A stretch of 31,070 nucleotides of DNA, from assembly GCA_038259455.1 (NCBI GenBank), contig JBBSOT010000017.1, forward strand, positions 1 to 31,070. The letters run 5' to 3'. A program made the translations under genes and the position numbers. Below the pieces are notes generated by a model, which was given only the letters and a program-made list of their open reading frames with translations, was not told the origin of the DNA and did no database searches. This stretch comes from CAMYMG01 sp038259455. Its GTDB lineage: Bacteria > Pseudomonadota > Alphaproteobacteria > Rhizobiales > Rhizobiaceae. Below are positions 8,566-17,761 of this stretch, one piece after another. How positions within the stretch are numbered: position 1 is the stretch's first letter; each line of letters begins with the position of its first letter.

Positions 8566-11126
8566 TGGCAGTTCGAGCACCTTTCATATGGTCTGCAAAG
8601 CAGGCGATTGATCCCATGGGCTTTCTGGCAGCAATGCAGGATGCTCCTGCGCGCGTCGAAAAACCCAACCGCTGGTATCTGTTCCGGCGGGAGATCACGC
8701 TCGATAACAAACCTGACAAAGCGGATATCAACATCACTGTCGATGGCCGCTATAAACTGTTCGTGAACGGCAAACGGGTCGGCCGAGGACCCGTGCGAAG
8801 CGATGTGCATCATCAGAAATACGACAGCTACGACTTGGTTGCCCACCTTCGGAAGGGTCTCAATTGCGTCGCAGTGATCGTACATGTCTATGGTGTCGAC
8901 ATGGCTTGGCATGAACGGGTGCGCGGAATGTGGCAGCCTACCTTCGGTGACGGCGGGCTGTGGCTGGACGGTTCGGCGCAGGGGGATGGCGGCACGGTAA
9001 CAATAGCAACGGATGCCGAATGGCGCTGCATCGAAAGTCCGGCGTGGGATCAAGACACCGAACGGATGAACAAGGGGCTGGGCTTCATCGAAAGCCTCGA
9101 CGCCCGTTCATTGCCACAGGATTGGAATACCGGCGGGTTCGATGACAGCGAGTGGGATGCCGTGCAGATCATGCACAGCGGCGGCGGCGGGCCGGAAAGT
9201 TTCTTCGGTGGCTTGGTAACGGAGCCCTTCCCGACCCTGTTGCCGAACCCTCTGCCCGAAATGACGGAGACGTTCGTTGCGCCTGAGCGATTGCGCCTCG
9301 TTAAACGCGTAAGGGCACAGGTTGAACTGCCGGTCCATCGAGCGCTTTACGAAGAAGAGTTCCTCGACGCAGAGCCCTCGATAACTCAGCCCGAAGCTAT
9401 GCTCAATCAGGGTGAGGGCTATACAACGATCACCACCCTTGTTGGCGAGGGGGTGACCCTGTTGTTCGGCTTCGGCAAACTGCTCACCGGCTTTCCATCG
9501 ATAGAGATCGAAGCGGCGGGCGGCGAAATTATTGATATCGCTGTAAACGAACGCCTTCCTGGCGAATTCACCGATGAAGGTATAGCGGCTGACGCCCGGA
9601 TCGTCGCGACGCCGGTGCTCGGGAATGACACCCATATCGCCCGTTACATCGCCCGGCCAGGCCGGCAGGCGTTCGAACGATTCGAATGGTCAGCCGTCAA
9701 ATGGATGCAGATCACCATCCGCAACGCTCCCACCGGATTAAAAGTGCGAAGCGTCGGCATGAACTTCATGCGTTATCCTGCCGGCAATGCAGGGTCGTTC
9801 TCCTGCAACGATCCCTTTCTCAACCAGCTGTGGAAAGTGGGACAGCGAACCGTCCAGCTCTGCATGCATGATGGATGGGAGGACTGCCCGAGCCGCGAGC
9901 AGCGTCAATGGCTGGGTGATGTCACTGTTGAGCATTTGGTGTCGCAGGCTGCATTCGGACCTGCTTCCCACGCACTAACCGCAAAATACCTGCGCGATGT
10001 TGCGAATAGCCAACGTCCCGACGGTCTTACCCAGATGTTCGCCCCAGGCGATCATCAGGTGAATGGCCTACTTATTCCCGACTGGACGCTGCAGTGGATC
10101 CTTGCGGCGGCGGATTACCTGCTGTGGACCGGTGACGAGGAAACCATCGAAGGTATCTACCCTGCAATTGAGCGCGCTCTGCAATGGTTCGCTCTGCAGC
10201 GCGGGCCGTCAGGGCTTGTAGTCGATATGCCATATTGGCATTTCATGGACTGGTCAGGCGTCGGTCGGCATGGCGAGGCCTGCACCCTCAACGCTCAATA
10301 CTCCGGCGCGCTTCAGGCGGCAGCCCGAATGGCGACCGCACTGGAAAATCCTCGGGCAGCAAACCGGCTTCTTGCCATCTCGGCTGAGCTCAATGCGGCA
10401 ATGAACGAACGGCATTGGGATAACGACCGCGGGATATATGTCGACGTGGTCAATCCTTCGACGGGCGAACAGGAGGCCCGCACCAGCCAGCACGCTAACG
10501 CTGCAATGATCCTTTGGGGCGATGCGCCTCGGAAGCGTTGGCAGCGCATGGTTGATCGCATCACGGACAATGAACGGCTAACGTTTACGGCCGGGCCACC
10601 GATCGCGCCCGAGGGGGAGACGCTCGACGAACGCGAAGGTGTCGTTCTGGCGAACACGTTCTACAGCCATTTCGTCTACTGCGCGCTCGCCAAAGCCGGG
10701 CATTTCGATCGTGCCATCAGCCTGTTCCGTGAACGGCTCAAACCAATGCTGGATCGCGGGGCGGATACGTTATGGGAAAGCCTGGAGCCCACCGCCAGCC
10801 TGTGCCACGGTTTCAGCGCATCTCCGACCTATCAACTGACGCACGAATATCTGGGACTTCAGCCAATTACGAACGGTGCTGATCAGCTTAGACTTTCGCC
10901 GCAGATGCCAGACGGCATGTCCGCGAAAGGAACTCTGCCAATCATGAACGGTGCGATCAAGATAGCATTGAAGCGAGATGGATACAGTTTGACAGGAACG
11001 CTGGTTGTGCCCAACGGAACTTCGATCGAAGCGGACGCTGGGCAGTTTGAAGGCGAAACGTCCAAGCTGACCTTCGGGGCGGGAACGCACGAGCTACACC
11101 TGAAACTAAAGCCTTCGCCAATATGA
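8565..11126 (+). CDS. GH78 alpha-L-rhamnosidase
   Basis: About 853 residues. The N-terminal third has beta-sandwich features (FRREITLDNK, DGRYKLFVNGKRVGRGP), as in GH78 accessory domains. The central (alpha/alpha)6 catalytic domain carries the hallmark WEDCPSREQRQWLGD, with E439 and D440 in the acid region. A C-terminal beta domain follows. The enzyme releases L-rhamnose from rhamnosides. No signal peptide is seen (the start reads MAVRAPFIWSAKQ), so it probably acts in the cytoplasm on imported rhamnosides. The ATG at 8565 sits 8 nt after AGGAGGG (8550-8556) and shares one base with the isomerase stop. GTG 8562 is in frame but too close to that site. Its place after rhaI makes the supply of free rhamnose part of the same transcript. 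Confidence 0.9.
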   Translation: MAVRAPFIWSAKQAIDPMGFLAAMQDAPARVEKPNRWYLFRREITLDNKPDKADINITVDGRYKLFVNGKRVGRGPVRSDVHHQKYDSYDLVAHLRKGLNCVAVIVHVYGVDMAWHERVRGMWQPTFGDGGLWLDGSAQGDGGTVTIATDAEWRCIESPAWDQDTERMNKGLGFIESLDARSLPQDWNTGGFDDSEWDAVQIMHSGGGGPESFFGGLVTEPFPTLLPNPLPEMTETFVAPERLRLVKRVRAQVELPVHRALYEEEFLDAEPSITQPEAMLNQGEGYTTITTLVGEGVTLLFGFGKLLTGFPSIEIEAAGGEIIDIAVNERLPGEFTDEGIAADARIVATPVLGNDTHIARYIARPGRQAFERFEWSAVKWMQITIRNAPTGLKVRSVGMNFMRYPAGNAGSFSCNDPFLNQLWKVGQRTVQLCMHDGWEDCPSREQRQWLGDVTVEHLVSQAAFGPASHALTAKYLRDVANSQRPDGLTQMFAPGDHQVNGLLIPDWTLQWILAAADYLLWTGDEETIEGIYPAIERALQWFALQRGPSGLVVDMPYWHFMDWSGVGRHGEACTLNAQYSGALQAAARMATALENPRAANRLLAISAELNAAMNERHWDNDRGIYVDVVNPSTGEQEARTSQHANAAMILWGDAPRKRWQRMVDRITDNERLTFTAGPPIAPEGETLDEREGVVLANTFYSHFVYCALAKAGHFDRAISLFRERLKPMLDRGADTLWESLEPTASLCHGFSASPTYQLTHEYLGLQPITNGADQLRLSPQMPDGMSAKGTLPIMNGAIKIALKRDGYSLTGTLVVPNGTSIEADAGQFEGETSKLTFGAGTHELHLKLKPSPI

Positions 11127-11151
11127 GCGTTGCTGCGTATAGCCTGTCGGT

Positions 11152-11919
11152 ATGCGAAAGACCGAACGCCATCGATTGATCCTGTCTACACTCAATGAAC
11201 AGAAGTTCGTAGGAGTAGAGGAAGTCGCATCGAAGCTGGAAACGTCGCAAGTAACCATACGGCGCGATCTCGCCGAACTTGCATCGGCAGGTTCGCTTAT
11301 CCGTGTTCATGGTGGTGCCGAACTCGCGTCAGGCGGAAGGCATGCGCTTGTCGGGCGCAGTTTCGAACGCAATGTCGATCGGAACATCGAAGCCAAGAAG
11401 CGCATCGCTGCCAGGGCGGCAGCAATGTGCAATGACGGCGAGGTAATCATTGTCGATGGCGGCACGACGACCTACCAGATGAGCCCCCACCTTGTCGGCC
11501 GGGGAATGCAGGTGCTGACCAACAGCCTACATATCGTTCAATCAATGATCGCAGATCAAGCAACCCGTCTGGTGGTGCCGGGCGGTGAAGTGTTCCCCGA
11601 ACAGAACATTGTCTTATCGACTACCGGGGATGATGGGCTTGCGAACTTCAGGGCCGGCACGATGTTCATGGGAGCAGAAGCACTGCGCACCGATGGGTTG
11701 CGCCAGTCAGATTCGCTGCTCGTGCATTCCGAAAAACGGCTTCTGTCGCTTGCCGAGCGCTTAATTGTGCTCGTCGATGCCAGCAAATTCAAAGCGCAGG
11801 CTGGTATTCTGCTTTGCCCGCTTTCTAGGATCGATACGGTAATCACGGATCGATCCGTCGAACCGGCGATGCGGGAAGCGTTACAACAAGCAGGCACGCA
11901 ACTCGTCGTCGCAAAATGA
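11152..11919 (+). CDS. DeoR/GlpR-family transcriptional regulator
   Basis: 255 residues, typical for DeoR regulators. The N-terminal winged helix-turn-helix is at about residues 5-55, with EEVASKLETSQVTIRRDLAE as the recognition region. The C-terminal sugar-phosphate sensing domain starts around DGGTTTYQMSPHL (near residue 103) and includes VDASKFKAQAG. These proteins usually repress sugar operons until a phosphorylated intermediate binds. It follows the rhamnosidase by 25 nt on the same strand and precedes the receptor-transporter genes, so control of both rhamnose transcripts is likely. The ribosome site is weak, which fits low-level expression by read-through. The effector, perhaps rhamnulose-1-phosphate, is inferred. 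Confidence 0.85.
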   Translation: MRKTERHRLILSTLNEQKFVGVEEVASKLETSQVTIRRDLAELASAGSLIRVHGGAELASGGRHALVGRSFERNVDRNIEAKKRIAARAAAMCNDGEVIIVDGGTTTYQMSPHLVGRGMQVLTNSLHIVQSMIADQATRLVVPGGEVFPEQNIVLSTTGDDGLANFRAGTMFMGAEALRTDGLRQSDSLLVHSEKRLLSLAERLIVLVDASKFKAQAGILLCPLSRIDTVITDRSVEPAMREALQQAGTQLVVAK

Positions 11920-11936
11920 GCCCACAGGCAAATTTA

Positions 11937-11968
11937 TGATCGTTTGCTTTCGTTTTTGATTGATTTTC
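11937..11968. promoter_or_regulatory. Candidate DeoR operator/promoter region of the TonB receptor transcript
   Basis: This T-rich tract begins with TGATCGTT and ends with TTTGATTGATTTTC, repeating both motifs found between rhaK and rhaD. A possible promoter follows: TTGATT at 11960-11965, 17 nt, then TCTATA at 11983-11988. A perfect TATAAT at 12003-12008 lacks a good -35 and is close to the start. Operator function is inferred from the shared motifs and gene context. Confidence 0.4.
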
Positions 11969-12022
11969 TTCCAAGCTGCTCGTCTATATGACGAAACAGA
12001 TATATAATCTGGGAGAGAAACG

Positions 12023-14398
12023 TTGCGTAACGAACTGCTTGCCGGTGCCGCCCTTGTCGCGCTCGCCATGGTCATACCAACTGCCGCAATCGCGCAAAGC
12101 GCGTTTCAAGGGCAAGATATCGAAGGCACTGCTTCCCAGTCTGATGATCAGGGAATCGCCGAGATCATCGTTACGGCTCAGAAACGTGAGCAGGTCATCA
12201 GTGAAGTCCCGATGGCCATCACTGCTATCGGTGGCGAAGCTTTTGAAAATCAGGGGCTCGATTCCATCGACGACCTTGTCGATATCATTCCGTCATTGAC
12301 GTTCGGATCATCATCGACAGCACGCGGTGAAGGCTTGGTCATTAGAGGCTTTGGCACAACGAGTTTTTCAGACGCTTCCGAAGGCGCGGTGGGCATTGTG
12401 ATCGATGGCGTCGTGCTTGGCCGGCAGGCTGCCGGCCTGCTCGATCTGGTTGATATCGAGCGCATCGAAGTGTTGCGCGGACCACAAGGCACCCTGTTTG
12501 GGAAGAACGCTTCTGCCGGTGTTGTCAGCGTTATCACGAAAAGTCCGACGGATACGTTTGAAGCGGACTTTCGCGCCTTATATGGAAGCGACAATGAAGT
12601 CCGTCTTGGTGGCTCGGTTTCCGGTCCGATCGGCGAAAGCGGCTTGGCTGCCAGGATTACCGGTTTCGTGAACCAGCGTGACGGCATACTCAATCAGCTC
12701 AATCCCGGCCTTCCAATCGATGAAGTGAACGATGAGGATGAATGGGGTGTTCGCGGCAAGCTGTCCTTCGACGCTGGTGAAACGATTGATATCCTGCTGA
12801 CCGGAGAATACCAGAAGCAGGACACGCTTTGTTGCAACTGGACAACACGCCAATTTGCCACGGCAGGCCCATTCGCGGCATTGCAAAGGGCGACCGCGGG
12901 TGCTTTCGTGACGCCAGGCGAAGGAAACCGTGATGTCGCCTTGGCCATTCGCTCTAACTTCCAGGAAAGCGAAACGATAGCGGCCACGCTCGACATCGAC
13001 GTTGCGTTGGGCGAGCATACCCTGCGTTCCATCAGCGGCTATCGCACATTCGACATCTCGGAAGGCAACAAGACCGATCAGCTGCCGATCTCGTTCTTCG
13101 ATCTGGCCGCAACAGATTCTGAAATCGAACAGTTTAGTCAGGAGCTGCAGTTAATCTCGCCAGATGGGCCGTTCGAGTATGTTCTCGGCCTTTATCTGTT
13201 CAACCTCAAGGTCGACAGCATTCAGCGACAAGAGGCTTCATTCGTCCGGCCAGCACCAGGACTCAACATTCCTGCACCGCTGGCACCGTTCTTCCTTCCA
13301 CCAGCTGCGCTTCCGCTCTTTCCGCCCGAGACCTTGGTCAACATCCAGAACCAATCGCAGGAAACCTGGAATTATGCAGCTTTTGGACAGGCCACACTGG
13401 AACTGACGGATGCGCTTTCGATAACTGCGGGTGCGCGGATCATACACGAAACCCTTGATGTGGCATTCGATCGCTCGGGAGGTCTCCCGCTTGGTGCCTT
13501 CGGTCAATTCATCGCCGGCATCGAAGACGATGTGAGCGACACCGCGCTCACCGGAATGGCGAGCGTGCGTTACGAGTTCACGTCCGATGTAAGCGCCTAT
13601 GCGACATACAGCCGCGGCTATAAGGGGCGCGCTTACGATCTCAACGCCGGTAGCCCCATCGTGTTCGATGCCAATGGTGCGGCGATCTACGAACCGCTGG
13701 AAAACGAAACCGTCAATCATTTCGAAGTGGGCTTGCGCGGCCGTCTTCTAGATGGGCGCCTGCTGGCAGCGCTAACCGGGTTTCATACGACGGTCGATGA
13801 TTTTCAAGCGGCATCACAGCGGACGGACGGCATTCCAGGGTTCGTGCTGAGCAATGTCGGCAAGTTCCGCACCAAGGGCGCGGAGTTGGAAGTCACAATT
13901 CGGCCAGATCGTGTATTCGAAACTGGTTTCAATCTGTCTTACGTCGATGCAAGCTATGTCGACTTCCCAAACGCAGAATGCGGTCCGGCAACATTGGCAG
14001 GGCGGCCAGCCAGTTGCGCGATCAGCGGAACCCAGGATCTGTCCGGAGCTCGTGCAGCTAATTCTCCCGAGCTGTCCGGCTTCGTCTACAGCACCGTTTT
14101 TGTGCCGCTCAGCAACAGCGGTTGGGAAGCATCCTTGCGTGGAGAGGTCAGCTTCCAGTCTGATACGCTGTATTCGCTGACACAGGATCCCAACACTATC
14201 CAGGACGGATACACGCTGGTGAACGGTCGCCTTCAATTGACCGCTCCCGGCAAACGCTATTCAGTTGCGGTGTTCGGGCGTAATCTGTTCGATGTTGATT
14301 ATGCGGAAAGCATATTCTCAACCCCCGTCCTGGGCGGCTACTCACAGTTTATCGCGAAAGACAGGCGATTGGGTGTCGAAGTCCGCGCAAGCTTCTAA
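12023..14398 (+). CDS. TonB-dependent receptor, probable rhamnoside uptake
   Basis: 791 residues, complete. A signal peptide (LLAGAALVALAMVIPTAAIAQ) is followed by a TonB-box-like region EIIVTAQKREQ. A plug domain follows, including VLRGPQGTLFGKNASAGVVS, then a long beta barrel ending in a terminal phenylalanine (GVEVRASF). The start is a TTG at 12023 preceded by GGGAGAGA at 12011-12018; no ATG gives a full signal peptide. It should carry a rhamnose-containing substrate across the outer membrane. This is inferred from position between the rhamnose regulator and the sugar transporter, because the barrel gives no direct substrate information. The MFS gene starts 4 nt after its stop, so they are co-transcribed. 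Confidence 0.9.
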   Translation: MRNELLAGAALVALAMVIPTAAIAQSAFQGQDIEGTASQSDDQGIAEIIVTAQKREQVISEVPMAITAIGGEAFENQGLDSIDDLVDIIPSLTFGSSSTARGEGLVIRGFGTTSFSDASEGAVGIVIDGVVLGRQAAGLLDLVDIERIEVLRGPQGTLFGKNASAGVVSVITKSPTDTFEADFRALYGSDNEVRLGGSVSGPIGESGLAARITGFVNQRDGILNQLNPGLPIDEVNDEDEWGVRGKLSFDAGETIDILLTGEYQKQDTLCCNWTTRQFATAGPFAALQRATAGAFVTPGEGNRDVALAIRSNFQESETIAATLDIDVALGEHTLRSISGYRTFDISEGNKTDQLPISFFDLAATDSEIEQFSQELQLISPDGPFEYVLGLYLFNLKVDSIQRQEASFVRPAPGLNIPAPLAPFFLPPAALPLFPPETLVNIQNQSQETWNYAAFGQATLELTDALSITAGARIIHETLDVAFDRSGGLPLGAFGQFIAGIEDDVSDTALTGMASVRYEFTSDVSAYATYSRGYKGRAYDLNAGSPIVFDANGAAIYEPLENETVNHFEVGLRGRLLDGRLLAALTGFHTTVDDFQAASQRTDGIPGFVLSNVGKFRTKGAELEVTIRPDRVFETGFNLSYVDASYVDFPNAECGPATLAGRPASCAISGTQDLSGARAANSPELSGFVYSTVFVPLSNSGWEASLRGEVSFQSDTLYSLTQDPNTIQDGYTLVNGRLQLTAPGKRYSVAVFGRNLFDVDYAESIFSTPVLGGYSQFIAKDRRLGVEVRASF

Positions 14399-14402
14399 GA
14401 CC

Positions 14403-15737
14403 ATGCTGACGTCAAGCTCAGTGCCGTTCGGTCGGTTGTCAACTGGGCGGCTGATGCTGTTCGCTCTGCCTGCACTGCCAGCAGCGGCGCTTAGTTTTCC
14501 GATCGGTGCATACCTACCGCCCTACTACGCAGAACGCATGGGCGTGGACCTCGCGACTATCGGGCTGATATTCATGCTGGCACGGCTGTGGGACATCTTC
14601 ACCGACCCGTTGATGGGGTCGCTGACGGATCGCACAAAATCCCGTTGGGGGCGAAGGAAGCCATGGATTGTAGCGGCTGCGCCCATCCTCCTGCTTGGCA
14701 CATCCCTGCTCTTCTTTCCTTGGGCGTCGCCCAGCATTGCCATGCTGCTGATCGCATTGTTCATAACCTATCTTGGCTACACGATGCTGACGATCACGCA
14801 GCTCGCGTGGGCTGCCGATCTCGGACAGAGTTATGACGAACGATCCAGGTTGCAGGGAGGTGTTTTGCTCGCCAGTATCGCAGGCTTGCTCACCGCGATG
14901 CTATTGCCCGCGATCGTAGAGGCCGGTGCGGTCGACCCGGCACGGGCACGAGTGGAAGCGCTGGGATGGTATGTTCTGGCGCTGACGATCCCCGCGATCG
15001 CAATCGCGGTCTGGGCTGCTCCTACAGGAACGGCTTCTGTGCACCGGGAAAGCAATTTTACACATGCCATGCGCCGACTATTTGTCAGACCGGAGTTTCG
15101 CAGGTTGCTTGCGGCAGACTTCATACAGGGTATCGCTGGCGGAATGCTTCTCAGCGGCTTTGTCTTTACGATGGACAGCTATCTCGATCTGGGTAACCGC
15201 GCAGGGTTGCTACTGCTCGCATTCATGGCCTCTGGGTTGGTGTTCGTCCCCCTGTGGGGAATTGTAGCGAAACGATTGGGCAAAAGCATGACCATTGTAT
15301 GGTCGTCGCTATTCACCATACCGTTCGTGGCAGCTCTGTTCCTCGTGACGCCCGGCAGCTTGATAGGCGCCTTGGCCGCAATCATCGGTTTCGGCTCGAC
15401 AATGGGCGTGTGGATATTTCTTACCCGTGCCATCGTCGCCGATATCGACGAACTGGAACGTCGGGAAAGCGGTTTCATCCAAACTGGCAGCGCATTCGCC
15501 CTGGTCACGCTTTCGACGAAACTTGGTCAGGCGGCTGCGGTAGGGGTAGGGTTCTGGATATACTCGCGGATCGGTTTTATTCCCGGTGCGTCCGTGCAGC
15601 TCGATGGCGTTCCTCTACGCATGGCGTTCCTGACATTCGCTCCGCCGATTCTTGGCCACCTCGCGATAGCCGCGATTATGTTCGTGCACCCCGATGACCG
15701 CCATCGATTGGCGACGACGCCCGATATCGCCGCGTGA
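14403..15737 (+). CDS. GPH-family (MFS) sugar transporter
   Basis: About 444 residues with 12 predicted membrane helices. The cytoplasmic loop DRTKSRWGRRKPWI after ARLWDIFTDPLMGSLT is the signature of glycoside-pentoside-hexuronide:cation symporters. Such proteins import sugars or glycosides with H+ or Na+. The start ATG at 14403 lies just after the receptor stop; an in-frame ATG at 14265 would overlap the receptor by ~130 bp and adds non-membrane sequence, so it is rejected. Together with the receptor it gives a two-membrane route. Because the rhamnosidase lacks a signal peptide, an intact rhamnoside may be the substrate. Its stop overlaps the next gene's GTG (GTGA). Confidence 0.88.
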   Translation: MLTSSSVPFGRLSTGRLMLFALPALPAAALSFPIGAYLPPYYAERMGVDLATIGLIFMLARLWDIFTDPLMGSLTDRTKSRWGRRKPWIVAAAPILLLGTSLLFFPWASPSIAMLLIALFITYLGYTMLTITQLAWAADLGQSYDERSRLQGGVLLASIAGLLTAMLLPAIVEAGAVDPARARVEALGWYVLALTIPAIAIAVWAAPTGTASVHRESNFTHAMRRLFVRPEFRRLLAADFIQGIAGGMLLSGFVFTMDSYLDLGNRAGLLLLAFMASGLVFVPLWGIVAKRLGKSMTIVWSSLFTIPFVAALFLVTPGSLIGALAAIIGFGSTMGVWIFLTRAIVADIDELERRESGFIQTGSAFALVTLSTKLGQAAAVGVGFWIYSRIGFIPGASVQLDGVPLRMAFLTFAPPILGHLAIAAIMFVHPDDRHRLATTPDIAA

Positions 15738-16870
15738 AGCTTGCTGATTGCCAATCGATCGAAGATCTGCGCGTGCTTGCAAAGAAGCGCGCTCACAAAA
15801 TGGTTTTCGATTACATCGACGGCGGCGCGGATGATGAGAAGACGCTGCGCGAAAACTCTTCCGCGTTCGACCAATACCGGTTCCAGCACCGCGTCCTGCG
15901 AGATGTGTCGAAAATCGACTTGACGACCAAGCTGCTCGGTAAGGTTTACCGCACACCCATTATATGTTCACCCACTGCAGGAAACCGCCTGTTTCACATC
16001 GAAGGCGAGAAAGCTGTAGCCAGTGCGGCCGGTGATCGCGGCGTAGTATGTGGGCTTTCAACTCTCGGCTCGACGTCGATCGAAGAGTTCGCTGCGACTG
16101 GTTCAGGACCAAAATGGTTTCAATGCTACGTATGGAAAGATCGCGGTCTTACCCGTGCAATGCTGGAGCGAGCAAAAGCGGCAGGGTTCGAAGCGCTCGT
16201 CCTGACTGTCGACATGCCGGTTCACGGTCACCGCCGACGCGATCACCGCAACGGGTTTTCCATACCACCAAAGATTGGCTTGAAGCAGATATGGGAAGCC
16301 GCCAAGCGTCCCAGTTGGACGACCGATTATCTGCTGAGCCCTGCGATTCGATATGCAAATCTCGACAATGCAATGCCTGCAACTAGTCTGGCGTCTTTCG
16401 TGAACGAACAGCTCGATCCGGCATTTGGATGGACTGATGCACAGGATTTGCTGACGGACTGGAACGGCCCAGCCATATTGAAAGGCATTGTGCATCCCGA
16501 TGATGCGCGCAGAGCGATAGATACAGGATTTCGAGCGGTTTCAGTCTCCAATCATGGTGGACGACAATTGGATAGGGATGTCACTGCGTTGGACGCGTTG
16601 CCTGGGATCGTCGAAGCGGTTGGAAATAGGGCAGATGTAATTCTTGATGGCGGCGTGCGAAATGGCGGTGACGTCCTTGTGGCGTTGGGATTAGGCGCAG
16701 CAGCAGTAAGTGCCGGCCGGGCATATCTCTATGGACTTGCGGCGAATGGCGCAGCTGGGGTAAATAAAGCGTTGGAAATACTTGAAAATGAGCTAATTCG
16801 CGGAATGGCGTTATCGGGATCAATTAAATTGTCAGACGTTGCCTCACCAACAGATCTCCACCATATTTAA
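15734..16870 (+). CDS. lldD: FMN-dependent alpha-hydroxy-acid (L-lactate) dehydrogenase
   Basis: 378 residues, the usual length for LldD-type flavoenzymes. Visible family features are the N-terminal FDYIDGGADDEKTLREN and the active-site motif SNHGGRQLD with catalytic H274 and R277. A C-terminal FMN-phosphate site DGGVRNGGDVLVALGLGA is also present. The enzyme oxidises L-lactate to pyruvate and passes electrons to the respiratory chain at the inner membrane. It starts with GTG 15734, overlapping the transporter stop. In this locus it completes the path opened by RhaD: L-lactaldehyde to L-lactate to pyruvate. Other 2-hydroxy acids are possible substrates, so the exact gene name is likely but not certain. 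Confidence 0.82.
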   Translation: MKLADCQSIEDLRVLAKKRAHKMVFDYIDGGADDEKTLRENSSAFDQYRFQHRVLRDVSKIDLTTKLLGKVYRTPIICSPTAGNRLFHIEGEKAVASAAGDRGVVCGLSTLGSTSIEEFAATGSGPKWFQCYVWKDRGLTRAMLERAKAAGFEALVLTVDMPVHGHRRRDHRNGFSIPPKIGLKQIWEAAKRPSWTTDYLLSPAIRYANLDNAMPATSLASFVNEQLDPAFGWTDAQDLLTDWNGPAILKGIVHPDDARRAIDTGFRAVSVSNHGGRQLDRDVTALDALPGIVEAVGNRADVILDGGVRNGGDVLVALGLGAAAVSAGRAYLYGLAANGAAGVNKALEILENELIRGMALSGSIKLSDVASPTDLHHI

Positions 16871-17210
16871 CAGTCTGAATAATTTACTCGCTGCGGCAGC
16901 ACATAAACCCATCATCTCTTTCGCCGTTTCAATCCCCCTAACTGTCATCCGGCATTGCCCGAAGCATAAAAGCATCGAACAGTGGTTTCGTGAATGCAGT
17001 TACACCGTAGCCCGGCGTATAGATCATACCCTTCAGGTTTATGGTTCGTTCTCGATGCCATGGGTCTAGAGAATTGAAAGTGATGGCGGCCCGGATTTGG
17101 AGGTTATTTGAGGTGCTGAGGCGTATGGTACCTTGGCGGGATATCTGGGTGGCTTCTCATGCTGAGGGAAGGGGTACTCACAAACGGGCGCAACGCGGTA
17201 TACCAAGTCA
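16871..17210. other. Stretch without a recognisable gene
   Basis: Between the lactate dehydrogenase gene and the IS5 remnant I see no convincing coding sequence, RNA gene or clear terminator. Short open frames on both strands lack ribosome sites or recognisable motifs. The region directly precedes IS debris and may itself be decayed insertion-element or flanking sequence. Confidence 0.5.
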
Positions 17211-17466
17211 TCAGACGGGGAACAATGGCGGCGATGCAGGGCCCAAACTGAAATAGGCGCTCGCCAAACTCGGAAACTCGACACTCGAGATTATCAAACG
17301 GTCAGATCGCGCCAAGGGCTTCCACATCCTACCTCGACGCTGGGTCGGCGAACGCACCTTTGCCTGGCTGAGCCGAAACCGGCGTCTGGCCAAAGACTTC
17401 GAACACAACATTGCATCCGCAACTGCCTGGATCTTCATGGTGCCCGTCCAGCTTCTCGCAAGATGA
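17211..17466 (+). pseudogene. IS5-family transposase C-terminal remnant
   Basis: In one frame the sequence reads NNGGDAGPKLK, an in-frame TAG at 17254-17256, then ALAKLGNSTLEIIKRSDRAKGF and the motif RRWVGERTFAWLSRNRRLAKDFE, ending at TGA 17464-17466. The last motif is the typical end of IS5-family transposases around the catalytic glutamate. The expected valine before ERTFAW is replaced by glycine. The N-terminal two thirds are absent, and the internal stop confirms it is dead. An IS3-type end begins 2 nt after the stop. Confidence 0.8.
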
Positions 17467-17527
17467 CGTGACCCCCTGATTTTCCTCCAAGTTCGATTAG
17501 AGTCCGGCCTGACGGAAGGACGGACTG

Positions 17528-17761
17528 ATGGAGCGGGTACGTTTTACAGAAGAGCAGATTATTGGGGTGCTGCGCGAGGCTGAGGCTGGCGCGAAGACGG
17601 CCGACCTTGCGCGCAAGCACGGTGTGTCGGAGGCGACGCTTTACAACTGGAAGGCCAAGCGGCTGCGGGCGCTGGAGGAAGAGAACGAACGCCTCACGCG
17701 GTTGCTGGCGGACGCGATGCTGGACAATGCAGGTCTGAAGGACCTGCTTTCAAAAAAATGG
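17528..17761 (+). pseudogene. IS3-family transposase OrfA with internal deletion
   Basis: 77 residues: a helix-turn-helix (VRFTEEQIIGVLREAEAG through HGVSEATLYNWKAK), then a leucine-zipper-like helix ending LKDLLSKKW. Members of this group usually carry a short Tyr-Gly-Gly segment after NWKAK; here RLRALEEEN follows directly, an apparent in-frame loss of about 10-15 residues. It would bind the element's ends with OrfB. Because OrfB is truncated it has no functional partner here. Confidence 0.75.

Noticed and set aside
14265..14402. Longer N-terminus for the GPH transporter
   Set aside because: It would overlap the receptor gene by over 130 bp and adds non-hydrophobic residues unlike the family; ATG 14403 directly precedes the conserved region.
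17080..17170. Possible remnant of an SSS symporter (GPD and YGTLAGYLGGF-like words)
   Set aside because: The resemblance is short, needs a frame with stops, and is not better than chance by eye.
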